A program made the position numbers and the translations under genes. 64,000 nt of DNA from UBA6054 sp963975575 (lineage in GTDB: Bacteria > Planctomycetota > Phycisphaerae > Phycisphaerales > UBA1924), in assembly GCA_963975575.1 (NCBI GenBank), contig CAXBHL010000001.1, positions 434,001 to 498,000 on the forward strand, read 5' to 3'. The notes below the pieces were generated by a model. That model was given only the letters and a program-made list of their open reading frames with translations, made no database searches and was not told the origin of the DNA. Numbering within the stretch: position 1 is the first letter of the stretch; each line of letters opens with the position of its first letter. Shown here piece by piece: positions 16,790 through 29,055 of this stretch.

Positions 16790-18004
16790 TCACGGACGAA
16801 TCCCAAATACACCGTGATAACGCGCCAGGATCTCCAATATGCCCGTCCGGAAACGGGCTTCGGAGAACGTCAGCGCGTGGGTGCGGCAATCCCGGGCAAA
16901 ATCTCCCCGATTTCGGGAGATGCGGTCGACGGCGTCCGCGAGGGACCGGGCGGTCGGTTCCAGCGCGAGGGCCCCGGTCCGCCCGTCGAGCACGGTGTCG
17001 AGGGCCCCGCCGGCGCCCAGGGCGGCCACGGGTGTGCCGCAGGACTGGGCCTCGACGGTCGTGATCCCGAAATCCTCGGTCTGCGGCATCAGGAAGGCGT
17101 GGGCCCGGCGCATGTGGTCGCGGACCGATGCGTCGTCTGCCCGCCCGAGGAATCGCACGGACGGGCCCCGCGACCGGGCGGCGTGGCGGCGCAGGGCGTG
17201 CTCGTGGCTGCCCGTCCCGATGATCACCAGCGGGCGTCCGGCGCGCGCCGCGGCGTCGATGGCGTGCTCGACCCGCTTGTACGGCTCCAGGGCCGAGACG
17301 ATCAGCAGGAAGTCCTCGCGTGCGACCGAATCGTCCGGCGTGAAGTAGTCTGTGCGCACGGGCGGGTAGAGGACCTCGGCGTCGCGGTCGTAGACGCGCC
17401 GGATCTCGTCGCGGGTGTGCACCGAGTTGGCGATGAACTCGGTGACGTGGGGCGCGGAGTCGCGGTCCCACCGGCGGAGCGGCGTGCGGAAGGCGGCCAG
17501 GCCCGCGGCCCGGAGCCGGCCCTTGACGCCGGGGGTGGCGTACGCGTCGGCCTGGGACCAGAGGTACCGGGCGGGCGTGTGGCAGTAGCAGACGTGGGGC
17601 ACGCCGGGCGGCGGGCGGAGCGCCTTGATCGCGACCGAGCTGGTCGACACGAGCAGGTCGATCGGATTGAGGCTGTGGTGCTCGGCCAGGCGGGCGCTCA
17701 GCTCGCGCACGGCGGCGGGGTAGCGGGGCAGCAGCCAGCGTCGCAGGCCCTCCGGCCACGCGTTGAGCGCCGAGACGGTGGTGGGGCAGGCGTCGATGGC
17801 GGGGGTGATCGGCGTCTGGTTGTGGAACATCGTGTAAAGGTGGACGGGCGGGTTCGGCAGGGCGTCGGCGATCGCGGCCAGCACCCGCTCGCCGCCGCGA
17901 TGGGCCACGATCCAATCGTGGGCGAGCGCGACCCGGGGGCCGGTGGAGGCGGTCCCGCCGGGATAGTCGTTGGAACAAAGAGATGGGCTGGAGGGGTCTA
18001 CCAT
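16790..18004 (-). CDS. GT4-family glycosyltransferase
   Basis: A 404-residue glycosyltransferase of the GT-B, family 4 type. The N-terminal domain starts VALAHDWIVAHRGGERVLAAI and contains CYCHTPARYLWSQ. The C-terminal domain contains the nucleotide-sugar region: SALEPYKRVEHAID, VIIGTGSH, VRFLGRADDASVRDHMRRAHAFLMPQTEDFGITTVEAQSCGTPV, with the E-x7-E motif at the end. It probably adds a sugar (mannose-like, by homology to WbaZ-type enzymes) to a surface polysaccharide. ATG 18004 lacks a clear ribosome site and is only 33 bases from the divergent start of the amidohydrolase. Confidence 0.88.
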   Translation of the reverse strand: MVDPSSPSLCSNDYPGGTASTGPRVALAHDWIVAHRGGERVLAAIADALPNPPVHLYTMFHNQTPITPAIDACPTTVSALNAWPEGLRRWLLPRYPAAVRELSARLAEHHSLNPIDLLVSTSSVAIKALRPPPGVPHVCYCHTPARYLWSQADAYATPGVKGRLRAAGLAAFRTPLRRWDRDSAPHVTEFIANSVHTRDEIRRVYDRDAEVLYPPVRTDYFTPDDSVAREDFLLIVSALEPYKRVEHAIDAAARAGRPLVIIGTGSHEHALRRHAARSRGPSVRFLGRADDASVRDHMRRAHAFLMPQTEDFGITTVEAQSCGTPVAALGAGGALDTVLDGRTGALALEPTARSLADAVDRISRNRGDFARDCRTHALTFSEARFRTGILEILARYHGVFGIRP

Positions 18005-18037
18005 GCGGACGCGGGCTGTTTTCGAGGAGGTCGGTGC

Positions 18038-19147
18038 ATGCGGGGCAGGACGGGACTTTCGGGGGCGGGGACGCCGGCGAACCGGTTCGGGCTCGATTAC
18101 CGGGCGGAGGCGGGGGTGCTCGGGGCGCCGGCGTGCCCGATCGTGGACGCGCACGCGCACATCAACGGGGGTCGGGCCGCCCGAGTGTATAAAGAGGTCT
18201 GCGACCTGTACGGGATCGAGCGGGTGTACTCCCAGACGCAGCTGGCCCAGGCCGACGCGGTCCGGGCGGTGATGGGCGAGCGACTGCGGTTCGTGGCGAT
18301 CCCCGAGTACATGCACGAAGACCGGCGATGGGCCCACACCACCGGGTTCCTGGAGAACCTGGACGAGTGGCACGCGCGGGGGGCGCGGATGGTCAAGTTC
18401 TGGGGGGCCCCGCGCCTGCGTGATTACCTCGAACCGCTCGGCATGGATGCGAAGGAGCTGGCCTTCGACTCGGACTGGCGCCTGAAGATCGCCGAGAAGG
18501 CCAAGGGGCTGGGCATGGCGCTCATGGTGCACGTGGCCGACCCGGACACCTGGTTCGCGACCAAGTACACCGACGCGTCACGCTACGGCACGAAGATGTC
18601 GCACTACGAGTCGCTGTCGAGGCTGCTCGAGCAGACGGGCATGCCGTGCCTGGGCGCGCACATGGCCGGCTGGCCCGAGGACCTGGGCTTCCTGCGCGAG
18701 TTCCTGCACCGGCACCCGAAGCTGGTGATCGACACGAGCGCCACCAAGTGGATGCTGCGCGAGATCAGCAGGCATCCGCGGGACGAGCTCGTCGCGTTCC
18801 TGGACGAGTTCGCCGGGCGCGTGCTGTTCGGATCGGACATCGTCACCAGCGACGAGCACCTCGAGCCGAGTTCGAGCGAGGCGTTCGGCGCGGCGCTGGC
18901 GTCGAGCCAGGCCGAGGCGTTCGACCTCTACGCCTCGCGTTACTGGGCCATGCGGACGATGCTCGAGACCGACTACGACGGCGAGAGTCCCATCGCGGAC
19001 CCGGATCTGGCGATGGTCGAACCGGACCGGTTCGACGCGATGAGCGCCCCCCGGCTGGTGGGGCGGTCCCTGGACGCCGGACGGCTGCGGACCCTGTACC
19101 GCGGGGCGGTCGAGGGGTCGATCGATCGCTGGTACGCGGAGGCCTGA
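18038..19147 (+). CDS. Amidohydrolase-family metal-dependent hydrolase
   Basis: A 369-residue TIM-barrel hydrolase of the amidohydrolase-2 family. Metal ligands expected for the group are seen: VDAHAHING at about residue 35 (His-x-His), MVHVADPDTW near 165, CLGAHMAGWPEDLG near 204 and GRVLFGSDIV near 265 (Asp). GAGGAGG precedes ATG 18038. The family decarboxylates or hydrolyses small organic acids or amides in the cytoplasm; the substrate is unknown. It is divergent from a glycosyltransferase, 33 bases between start codons, so the promoters must overlap the opposing coding sequences. Confidence 0.85.
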   Translation: MRGRTGLSGAGTPANRFGLDYRAEAGVLGAPACPIVDAHAHINGGRAARVYKEVCDLYGIERVYSQTQLAQADAVRAVMGERLRFVAIPEYMHEDRRWAHTTGFLENLDEWHARGARMVKFWGAPRLRDYLEPLGMDAKELAFDSDWRLKIAEKAKGLGMALMVHVADPDTWFATKYTDASRYGTKMSHYESLSRLLEQTGMPCLGAHMAGWPEDLGFLREFLHRHPKLVIDTSATKWMLREISRHPRDELVAFLDEFAGRVLFGSDIVTSDEHLEPSSSEAFGAALASSQAEAFDLYASRYWAMRTMLETDYDGESPIADPDLAMVEPDRFDAMSAPRLVGRSLDAGRLRTLYRGAVEGSIDRWYAEA

Positions 19148-19255
19148 GCGGCGGGCGGACGGGGTCAGTCGGGCGTTCCCCGAAATCAGGGAACCGAGAC
19201 GGAACCGGGGTGGGTTTGAAGGGTCCAAGAAAGTTTCGGTTCCGACGAAACCCGC

Positions 19256-19283
19256 TTTTCAAATCGGGTCAGATTGGTACACT
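19256..19283 (+). promoter_or_regulatory. Possible promoter of the RRM gene
   Basis: TTTTCA at 19256-19261 and TACACT at 19278-19283, 16 bases apart, about 100 bases before the ATG at 19382. The match is weak. A leader of about 90 bases would result, which is usual for cold-regulated RNA-binding protein genes. Confidence 0.3.
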
Positions 19284-19381
19284 TGGGCGCATGCCTGCGG
19301 GAAGCCGTGGGTGCGGTTGCGCGGATCGGGCCCGAATCTCTCGCAGTCAGGAATGTCTCGGGCTCGGAAAGTGAATCGGAT

Positions 19382-19846
19382 ATGAAGCTGTATGTGGGCA
19401 ACCTGCCCTACTCGATGACGGACTCGGAACTGGAAGGCCTCTTCGCCGAGGTGGGACAGGTTCAGTCGGCCAAGGTGGTCATGGACCGCGAGACCGGACG
19501 GTCCCGCGGGTTCGGGTTCGTGGAGATGGACGACGCCGACGGGCGCGAGGCCATCGAGAAGTTCCACGGCCAGGAGTTCCAGGGACGCGGCCTGGTGGTG
19601 AACGAGGCCCGCCCGCGTGAGGAGCGTCCCCGCTCCGGCGGCGGCGGTTACGGCGGCGGCGGCGGTGGCCGCGGCGGCTACGGCGGCGGCGGTGGTGGCG
19701 GCTACGGCGGTGGCGGCGGCGGCGGTGGTCGCGGCGGCTACGGCGGTGGTGGCGGCGGCCGCGGCGGCGATCGCGGCGGCTACGGCGGTGGCGGCGGCGG
19801 CGGTGGCCGTGGCGGCGACCGCGGCGGCTACGGCGATCGCTACTGA
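19382..19846 (+). CDS. Glycine-rich RRM RNA-binding protein
   Basis: A 154-residue protein. Residues 1-78 are one RNA recognition motif, with RNP2 as LYVGNL at residues 3-8 and RNP1 as RGFGFVEM at about 42-49. Residues 84-154 are a low-complexity tail of Gly runs punctuated by Arg, Tyr and Asp (GYGGGGG and RGGDRGGYG units). This is the plan of cyanobacterial and planctomycete cold-inducible Rbp proteins, which bind single-stranded RNA and may act as chaperones. The tail's DNA (19634-19840) is a dense GGC/GGT repeat that is prone to length change. A strong terminator follows. Confidence 0.93.
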   Translation: MKLYVGNLPYSMTDSELEGLFAEVGQVQSAKVVMDRETGRSRGFGFVEMDDADGREAIEKFHGQEFQGRGLVVNEARPREERPRSGGGGYGGGGGGRGGYGGGGGGGYGGGGGGGGRGGYGGGGGGRGGDRGGYGGGGGGGGRGGDRGGYGDRY

Positions 19847-19886
19847 TCCCACCCCGGTCCTCCGACCGGTGTTGATCTGAAACTGG

Positions 19887-19920
19887 CAGGGCCCCCGTCT
19901 TCGGCGGGGGCCCTGTTCTT
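19887..19920 (+). terminator. Rho-independent terminator of the RRM gene
   Basis: An 11-bp perfect stem (19887-19897 with 19905-19915), a 7-base loop, then TTCTTTT. Confidence 0.85.
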
Positions 19921-20104
19921 TTCGTGCGGGCCGATCTTGCGCGGCCGGCGCGTGTGTTCCGGGCCCGGATCACGCTCGGGACGCATGAATCGTGACGGGA
20001 ACGCAATCGAGGCGGCATCTGGCCCAATGAGCCATCGGCGGACGCTCCGGAACGGCGTGGTCCGAGAACCACCGGCGGAACGGATCCGTGCGAAGAGGGA
20101 CGAG

Positions 20105-20464
20105 ATGCTGAAGCGGCGGACTCATCGCGGACGAAGAACGGGTTGGATGCTCGACGCACGCTTCCAACGCGGTTCCGATGCCGACGCTGCGGCCAACCCC
20201 GGCCCGGCCGGGGGCGCGTTCCCCGCGTCGGACGGCATCGGCTCGCTGGCCGAACTGCTCGGCGAGCACGACGGCGCCCCGCGTGGCGGCGGCGTTGTCT
20301 GCCCTTGCTGCCGCGGGCACGCCAAGCGCGTCGTGCGGGCGCGACCGGGCGGGGCACGCCGGTGGGTCGCGGTCTGCGCGATCTGCGCCGGGCGTCTGCT
20401 GGCGGGCCACCCGGGCACGATCGTCGGCGGACGCGTGCGTCCGCGCCTCCGCCCGGCGGGCTGA
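20105..20464 (+). CDS. Hypothetical protein with a CxxC...CxxC zinc-ribbon-like centre
   Basis: I do not recognise this protein (119 residues from ATG 20105). A four-Cys pattern is clear, VVCPCCRGHAKR and WVAVCAICAGRLL, spaced like a zinc ribbon. The N-terminal part is basic and the middle is Gly/Ala-rich. GAGGGACGAG lies before ATG 20105. The frame is open upstream with other ATGs at 19985 and 20027, so the start is uncertain; codon use becomes typical only after about 20150. It is convergent with the lipoprotein gene, 19 bases apart. Confidence 0.5.
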   Translation: MLKRRTHRGRRTGWMLDARFQRGSDADAAANPGPAGGAFPASDGIGSLAELLGEHDGAPRGGGVVCPCCRGHAKRVVRARPGGARRWVAVCAICAGRLLAGHPGTIVGGRVRPRLRPAG

Positions 20465-20483
20465 CACGCCGGATTCTTCCGGA

Positions 20484-21113
20484 TTACTCTTCTTTGATCG
20501 GTTCTGCGTCGATCGGGTCCGCGACGATCGCGAGCGTGCGGATCGCGCCCGCGATCGCGGCCGCGGCGGCCTCGTCGGAGCGGGCGCCGAAGCTGACTTG
20601 CATGCGCGACGAGCCGAGCAGGTCGTCGAATCCCTCGGTGGCGCGGGTCAGGCGGGTCGGGGCGTTGCGCAGCGTGCCCGCGGCCGAGCCTTTGCGCAGT
20701 GAGCGGCCCGGCATCAGGAAGCCCGCGCCGTCGTACACGCCGACCTGCCCGCGGGCGACCACGACGAGGCGGGCGGTGGCGCTGGCGGCGGTGTCCTCGA
20801 TGGGCGTGCGCCCGGGCTTGGGGTTGAGGAAGATGTGCACGTGCAGCAGCGTGCCGGAGACCTCCGGGCCGATGTCGCCTTGGGAGAGCCGGGCGAGCGT
20901 GGTGGCCGAGAGGTCGGTCAGGTAGACGTCGGCGGTGTTGCGGTCCTGGACCACGGCCGCCCGGGTGGGCAGGCGCAGGTCCAGACGGGTCGAGGCCGCG
21001 TCAGAGAGCACCTGGCCGCTGCCGCCGGAGCCTCCCGATCCGAGGCCGGCGCACCCGGTCAGGAGGAGGGTGGCGGCGAGGACGGCCGGAATAATGAGGG
21101 ATCGGCGTAGCAT
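20484..21113 (-). CDS. Hypothetical lipoprotein
   Basis: A 209-residue protein with a lipoprotein signal (MLRRSLIIPAVLAATLLLTGC, lipobox LTGC, Cys at residue 21), followed by a Gly/Ser linker GLGSGGSGGSG. The remaining 175 residues include VYLTDLSATTLARL, HVHIFLNPKPGRTPIEDTAASATARLVVV and SFGARSDEAAAAAIAGAIRTL. The pattern suggests an envelope protein with an alpha/beta domain, but I cannot name a family. It is divergent from the repeat-and-TPR protein gene (111 bases between starts), with which it may share regulation. Confidence 0.7.
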   Translation of the reverse strand: MLRRSLIIPAVLAATLLLTGCAGLGSGGSGGSGQVLSDAASTRLDLRLPTRAAVVQDRNTADVYLTDLSATTLARLSQGDIGPEVSGTLLHVHIFLNPKPGRTPIEDTAASATARLVVVARGQVGVYDGAGFLMPGRSLRKGSAAGTLRNAPTRLTRATEGFDDLLGSSRMQVSFGARSDEAAAAAIAGAIRTLAIVADPIDAEPIKEE

Positions 21114-21224
21114 CGGGCCTGAGGGTAGCCGGAAGCGGCGCGCTCTGCCCGGCGGGCTGGGGCCTTGGGGGCATCATTCCGGGGAACCGTGTCAGCGGGC
21201 GTGCGGATCGGACGGTGAGGGGAT

Positions 21225-22268
21225 ATGACCATGCAGATCGCACACAAGGTGAACGCTTCGTTTCGGATCCGCGCGCTGGTGATGGGCGCGTTCGTCGTCG
21301 CGGCCGCGCCCGCGCTCTCGCAGAGCGCCCAGCCGGCCTCACCGCCCGCGGCACCCCCGGCCTCCACCACGCAGACCACCACGCAGCCGACACCCGCGCC
21401 GGTGACGACGCCCACCCGCGGCGTGCGTGCCCCGAGCGGCGGGGTGCGAGCCCCGAGCGGGGGCGTCCGCGCCCCCTCCGGCGGCGTGCGCGCCCCGAGC
21501 GGCGGCGTGCGGGCACCCGGCGGCGGCGTTCGTGCGCCCGGTGCCGGCGTGCGTCCGCCCGTGACCCCGACGCCCGGCGGCACCCCGATGCCCCCCGGCA
21601 ACCCGACCGACCCCGTTGACCCGACCGATCCCACCGATCCGCCCGGGAACGGGTGCGACCACGGCACGGACTGCACCTGTTACTGGTACCCCGGCTGGGG
21701 GTGGTACGGGTGGGGCTTTGGCTGGGGGCACGGCTGGTACTCGATCCCGTGGTATTACCGCGACGGGGTGTACGGGCCGCGCAACCGCGAGTTGGAGGTC
21801 CGCACGACGCCCGAGCCCGAGCCGCTGACGCCGATCGAGACGGCGCGGGTGCTGATGGAGGCGGGCCGGTCCGAGCAGGCGGTGACCTGGTACCGCTCGC
21901 ACCTGAACGACAACCCGGGCGATGCGGCCGCGACGCGGGAGCTGGCGGTGGCGCTGCTCGAGTCGGGGCGGTTCCTCGATGCCTCGGCGATGATGGGCTA
22001 CATCTATGACCGCGTGCCGGGCCTTGCGAACGAGCCGCTGCAGGAGAGCCTGTGGGGCTATTCCCCCCTGCGGCTCCGTCAGTCGGTGACGGACGCGGTG
22101 CGGTACGCCAACCGGTCGCCGTCGGGCAACGCTTGGCTGATGGTGGCGGTGCTGATGCAGGCCCAGGGCAAGGACGACGCGGCGCTGCGGATGGTCGAGC
22201 GGGCCACGGACCAGGGCCTGAGCCCGTCGATCGCGGACCGGATGCGGGTCCAGCTGGCCCGCCAGTAG
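21225..22268 (+). CDS. Exported protein with GVRAPSG heptad repeats and TPR-like domain
   Basis: A 347-residue protein with a signal peptide (residues 1-31, ending ALSQS). A Pro/Thr/Ala linker leads into seven heptads of GVRAPSG type (residues 66-114), then NPTDPVDPTDPTDPP, a Cys/Trp/Tyr-rich patch (CDHGTDCTCYWYPGWGWYGWGFGWGHGWYS split over two lines of the gene, residues about 143-170), and finally helical TPR-like repeats (ETARVLMEAGRSEQAVTWYRSHL onward) to the C-terminus. GAGGGG precedes ATG 21225. The layout suggests a cell-surface or periplasmic scaffold with a flexible stalk. The aromatic patch is unusual and might bind carbohydrate or pack into the envelope; its function is unknown. 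Confidence 0.8.
   Translation: MTMQIAHKVNASFRIRALVMGAFVVAAAPALSQSAQPASPPAAPPASTTQTTTQPTPAPVTTPTRGVRAPSGGVRAPSGGVRAPSGGVRAPSGGVRAPGGGVRAPGAGVRPPVTPTPGGTPMPPGNPTDPVDPTDPTDPPGNGCDHGTDCTCYWYPGWGWYGWGFGWGHGWYSIPWYYRDGVYGPRNRELEVRTTPEPEPLTPIETARVLMEAGRSEQAVTWYRSHLNDNPGDAAATRELAVALLESGRFLDASAMMGYIYDRVPGLANEPLQESLWGYSPLRLRQSVTDAVRYANRSPSGNAWLMVAVLMQAQGKDDAALRMVERATDQGLSPSIADRMRVQLARQ
21420..21566 (+). repeat. 21-bp in-frame tandem repeat, seven units
   Basis: Seven units of 21 bases encode GVRAPSG (four times), then GVRAPGG, GVRAPGA and GVRPPVT. The units differ mostly at third codon positions, so the protein repeat is kept while the DNA has drifted. That indicates selection on the peptide. Confidence 0.9.
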
Positions 22269-22464
22269 GCCGGCGGCGGTTGGGGACCGGCCCGGGCTTT
22301 GGCGCGGTGGTCGGGGCGTCGCCCGCCATCGCCCGGCGGGGTGCGGTGGGGGGGTTGCGCTCAAATTGGGTGTGCGCTTGGGTTTGCCTCGGGGCGGGGG
22401 TGCGACCTAGGGTTGTGGCCCGGCTCTCACAACGCGTGAGGGCGACATACGAGAACCGTTGGAA

Positions 22465-22514
22465 CCACCCGCGGTCCGTCCTGAAGGCCGGGACGGAGCA
22501 CAAACCTCGGGTGG
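22465..22514 (+). promoter_or_regulatory. Structured leader before rplK, possible L1 autoregulatory site
   Basis: CCACCCG at 22465-22471 pairs with CGGGTGG at 22508-22514, enclosing a second stem (22475-22481 with 22491-22497). The outer arm ends next to the rplK ribosome site (GGGAGGTGG). In many bacteria ribosomal protein L1 represses translation of the rplK-rplA message at such a leader. The position fits; the base-level L1 consensus was not verified. The remaining 22269-22464 holds no gene. Confidence 0.4.
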
Positions 22515-22527
22515 GAGGTGGAGATCG

Positions 22528-22956
22528 ATGGCCAAAAAAGAAGTTACGCACGTATTCAAGATCATGGCCCCCGGAGGCAAGGCGACGCCCGCGCCCCCGC
22601 TGGGTCCTGTGCTTGGTGCCAAGGGCGTCAACCCCGGGCAGTTCATCCAGCAGTTCAACGCGGCGACCGCCAAGCTGAACGGCAAGATCGTGGGCTGCAT
22701 CGTGACGGCGTACTCGGACCGCTCGTTCGAGTTCGAGGTCAAGTCGTCGCCGGCGTCGGTGCTGATCAAGGAGGCCGCGGGAGTCGAGAAGGGCTCCGGG
22801 ACTCCGAACAGCAACAAGGTCGGGAAGATCACGAGCGAGCAGGTGCGTCAGATCGCCGCCGAGAAGCAGGCGGATCTGAGCGCGGGTTCGGTCGAGGCAG
22901 CGATGCGCATCATCGAGGGCACGGCCCGTTCGATGGGCGTCGTGGTGGAGGGCTGA
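22528..22956 (+). CDS. rplK: 50S ribosomal protein L11
   Basis: A 142-residue L11 of full length. The N-terminal domain shows KIMAPGGKATPAPPLGPVLGAKGVN, with the conserved prolines of the thiostrepton/EF-G interface, and GQFIQQFNAAT. The C-terminal rRNA-binding domain contains GKITSEQVRQIAAEKQADL and ends in ARSMGVVV. L11 binds the GTPase-associated region of 23S rRNA. Strong GGGAGGTGG site. It is first in the rplKAJL-rpoBC order; nusG and secE, usually upstream, are not next to it. Confidence 0.97.
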   Translation: MAKKEVTHVFKIMAPGGKATPAPPLGPVLGAKGVNPGQFIQQFNAATAKLNGKIVGCIVTAYSDRSFEFEVKSSPASVLIKEAAGVEKGSGTPNSNKVGKITSEQVRQIAAEKQADLSAGSVEAAMRIIEGTARSMGVVVEG

Positions 22957-22959
22957 CCG

Positions 22960-23661
22960 ATGCCGAAGATGACCAAGCGAATCAAAGAGAACACGAAGAT
23001 GGTCCCGCAGGCTCCGGTGGAGCCGTCGCAGGCGTTCTCGACGCTCAAGAAGTTCAAGGGCCCCAAGTTCGACCAGACGGTCGAGGTTGTGATGCACCTG
23101 GGCGTTGACGTCAAGCAGGCTGACCAGATGATCCGCGGCTCGGTGTCGCTGCCCAAGGGCATCGGCAAGAGCAAGCGGGTGGTGGCCTTCTGCGGCGGAG
23201 AGCAGGCCCAGGCGTGCCTGGACGCCGGCGCGATCAAGGCCGGCGGCGAGGACCTGATGGCCGAGATCGAGAAGGGCTGGATGGACTTCGACGTGGCGAT
23301 CGCCACGCCGGACATGATGCGTGTGATCTCCAAGCTCGGCAAGGTGCTGGGCCCCAAGGGCCTGATGCCCAGCCCGAAGAACGGGACCGTCACGCCGAAG
23401 GTGGCCGACGCCGTGGGCGAGTTCGCCGCGGGCAAGGTCGAGTACCGCACCGACAAGGGCGGCAACATCCACGCGGTCATCGGGAAGATGAGCTTCCCCG
23501 AGGCCGACCTCGTGGAGAACTACAACCACTTCTGCGCGACGATCCTGAAGGCGAAGCCTTCGACCGTCAAGGGCGATTACGTGCGTGGGATTACCGTCTC
23601 CGGCACGATGACGCCGGGCGTGAAGGTCGCGTTCGTCAACGCGGTGGAGGGTGAACGATGA
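22960..23661 (+). CDS. rplA: 50S ribosomal protein L1
   Basis: A 233-residue L1 of normal length, 3 bases after rplK. Motifs: HLGVDVKQADQMIRGSVSLPKGIGK, the second-domain GPKGLMPSPKNGTVTP, and the C-terminal VKGDYVRGITVSGTMTPGVKV. L1 forms the mobile stalk of the 50S subunit and, in other bacteria, represses its own message. The gene overlaps rplJ by 4 bases (ATGA). Confidence 0.97.
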   Translation: MPKMTKRIKENTKMVPQAPVEPSQAFSTLKKFKGPKFDQTVEVVMHLGVDVKQADQMIRGSVSLPKGIGKSKRVVAFCGGEQAQACLDAGAIKAGGEDLMAEIEKGWMDFDVAIATPDMMRVISKLGKVLGPKGLMPSPKNGTVTPKVADAVGEFAAGKVEYRTDKGGNIHAVIGKMSFPEADLVENYNHFCATILKAKPSTVKGDYVRGITVSGTMTPGVKVAFVNAVEGER

Positions 23662-24200
23662 GCAAGCCCGTCAAGAACATGATCATCGGTGAGTACCGCG
23701 ACCGCTTGGGCGACGCCCAGGACGCGCTGGTCATCGGCCTGCGCGGCATCTCCTCGAACGACACCAACGAGATCCGCAGCGGGCTGGCCAAGAAGTCCAT
23801 CCGTGTCAGCGTGGTCCGCAACAAGCTGTTCGGACAGGCGTTCGGCGAGACCAATCTCGCGCCGCTGACCGAGCTGCTCAGCGGCGCCAACGCGCTGGCC
23901 TACGGCGGCGAGAGTGTCGTCGAGGTCGCCCGCGAGATCGTCGAGCTTCTCAAGAAGTTCCCCGACATCGAGCTCAAAGGCGCCGTCCTCGACGGGCAGC
24001 TGTTCAAGGGCCAGGACGGGGTCGAGGCGCTGAGCAAGTTCCCGACCAGGGACGAGGCCATCGCCAAGGACGTCGCGATCATCCTGGGCCCGGCCCAGAA
24101 GCTCGTCGCGTCCGTCAAGGGGCCCGGCGCCCAGCTGGCCGGCGTGCTCAAGGCGATCGAGGAGAAGCTCGAAAAGGGCGAGGCGATCGCCAAGGTGTGA
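23658..24200 (+). CDS. rplJ: 50S ribosomal protein L10
   Basis: A 180-residue L10. It starts MSKPVKNMIIGEYRDRL, has IRVSVVRNKLFGQAF (rRNA-binding region) and ends in the helix GAQLAGVLKAIEEKLEKG that binds L7/L12 dimers. Its start overlaps the rplA stop (ATGA), implying coupling. In the 179 bases between rplJ and rplL there is a hairpin around 24272-24297 that could adjust L12 output. Confidence 0.95.
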   Translation: MSKPVKNMIIGEYRDRLGDAQDALVIGLRGISSNDTNEIRSGLAKKSIRVSVVRNKLFGQAFGETNLAPLTELLSGANALAYGGESVVEVAREIVELLKKFPDIELKGAVLDGQLFKGQDGVEALSKFPTRDEAIAKDVAIILGPAQKLVASVKGPGAQLAGVLKAIEEKLEKGEAIAKV

Positions 24201-24379
24201 TTTTCATCCGGCCCGGACGCTTGTGCGGCCCGGCCGGTTCCCAGACAACCCGTTTCCACACGACTGGCCCGTGGTCCGGGCGCCGATGGCGTCCGGACGG
24301 GTTAAAGAGCCGAACGGTTCGGCCCCTCTCGGGTGGGCGAGTGAGCACGCCACGCGTGCGGATTTGAAGGAAGTGAACC

Positions 24380-24781
24380 ATGTCCGAGACCAAGACTTTC
24401 GACGCGAAGATCAGCGAGATGGGCGACAAGCTCGCCGGCCTGACCCTGAAGGAGGCCGTCGACCTCGCTGATTACATGAAGGAAACCTACGGCATCGAGG
24501 CCGCCGCGGGCGGCGCCGTGATGATGGCCGGCCCCGCGGCCGGCGCCGGTGCGGCCGTGGCCGAGGAGAAGACGGACTTTGACGTCATCCTCAAGAGCCC
24601 CGGCGGCAACAAGATCGGCGTGATCAAGGTCGTGCGCGAGCTGACGGGCCTGGGCCTGAAGGAAGCCAAGGACCTGACCGAGACCGCCGGCGCGAAGATC
24701 AAGGAAGGCCTGGGCAAGGAAGAGGCCGAGCAGATCGCCGCCAAGCTCAAGGAAGCCGGCGCCGAGGTCGAGCTGGCCTGA
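24380..24781 (+). CDS. rplL: 50S ribosomal protein L7/L12
   Basis: A 133-residue L12. The N-terminal dimerisation helix region (LAGLTLKEAVDLADYMKETYGI) is followed by an Ala/Gly hinge (GGAVMMAGPAAGAGAAVAEE). The C-terminal domain contains KTDFDVILKSPGGNKIGVIKVVRELTGLGLKEAKDL, which contacts elongation factors. GAAGGAAG precedes the ATG. The spacing from rplJ suggests separate translation initiation, as expected for a protein needed in several copies per ribosome. Confidence 0.97.
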   Translation: MSETKTFDAKISEMGDKLAGLTLKEAVDLADYMKETYGIEAAAGGAVMMAGPAAGAGAAVAEEKTDFDVILKSPGGNKIGVIKVVRELTGLGLKEAKDLTETAGAKIKEGLGKEEAEQIAAKLKEAGAEVELA

Positions 24782-25199
24782 TCCCGAACCGGGATCGCAC
24801 GCCCTCCGCGTCCCGAGCCCGGGACGGGCGGGCGGCGCAAGCACACCGCCCGGCGGGCCGAGCAGGCCCGTCGGGCGATTTGGTGGCGGGCCCGTCCCGT
24901 CTGATAGGAAAATGTACGGTTCGGGGTCGTGCCGCCCCGGTCCGTGGTCTGGGTGGTTCGTGCGGCCGGCGTGGCGACGGTGCTTTGGAGGCTGACGCGG
25001 TGGGATCCCGCCCGGCATCCGGAAAACTGCAATCCGCCCCTGGAAGGTGCTTTCCGGGGTCCGGTGGCCTCGCTCCGCGCGCGTGTCTAGACTTTCGAAT
25101 CGGCGGATACTTGGGCACAACAATAGTTTGACACAAATCGCCCGCCCGCGGCCTTGATTCGGCTGCGGCGGCGCGATCGAAACCATCGTGAGGAACCTG
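24782..25199 (+). promoter_or_regulatory. Gene-free interval between rplL and rpoB
   Basis: This 418-base spacer has no credible gene. A hairpin at 24851-24873 (9-bp stem, one G.U) may end or attenuate the ribosomal-protein message. Near its end the sequence becomes AT-richer and contains TTGACA at 25128-25133, a consensus -35 box, 67 bases before the rpoB ATG. I could not find a matching -10 at 16-18 bases (the nearest is CTTGAT at 19). It may hold a separate rpoB promoter. Confidence 0.45.
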
Positions 25200-29048
<3,849 letters not shown>

Positions 29049-29055
29049 GTGAGCG

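Noticed and set aside
16814..18037. Upstream extension of the amidohydrolase frame over 1.2 kb
   Set aside because: It runs antisense through the glycosyltransferase, has no domain, and a good ribosome site marks ATG 18038.
19970..20467. Minus-strand frame opposite the zinc-ribbon-like gene
   Set aside because: Arg/Ala-rich translation with no motif, while the plus strand has a CxxC...CxxC pattern.
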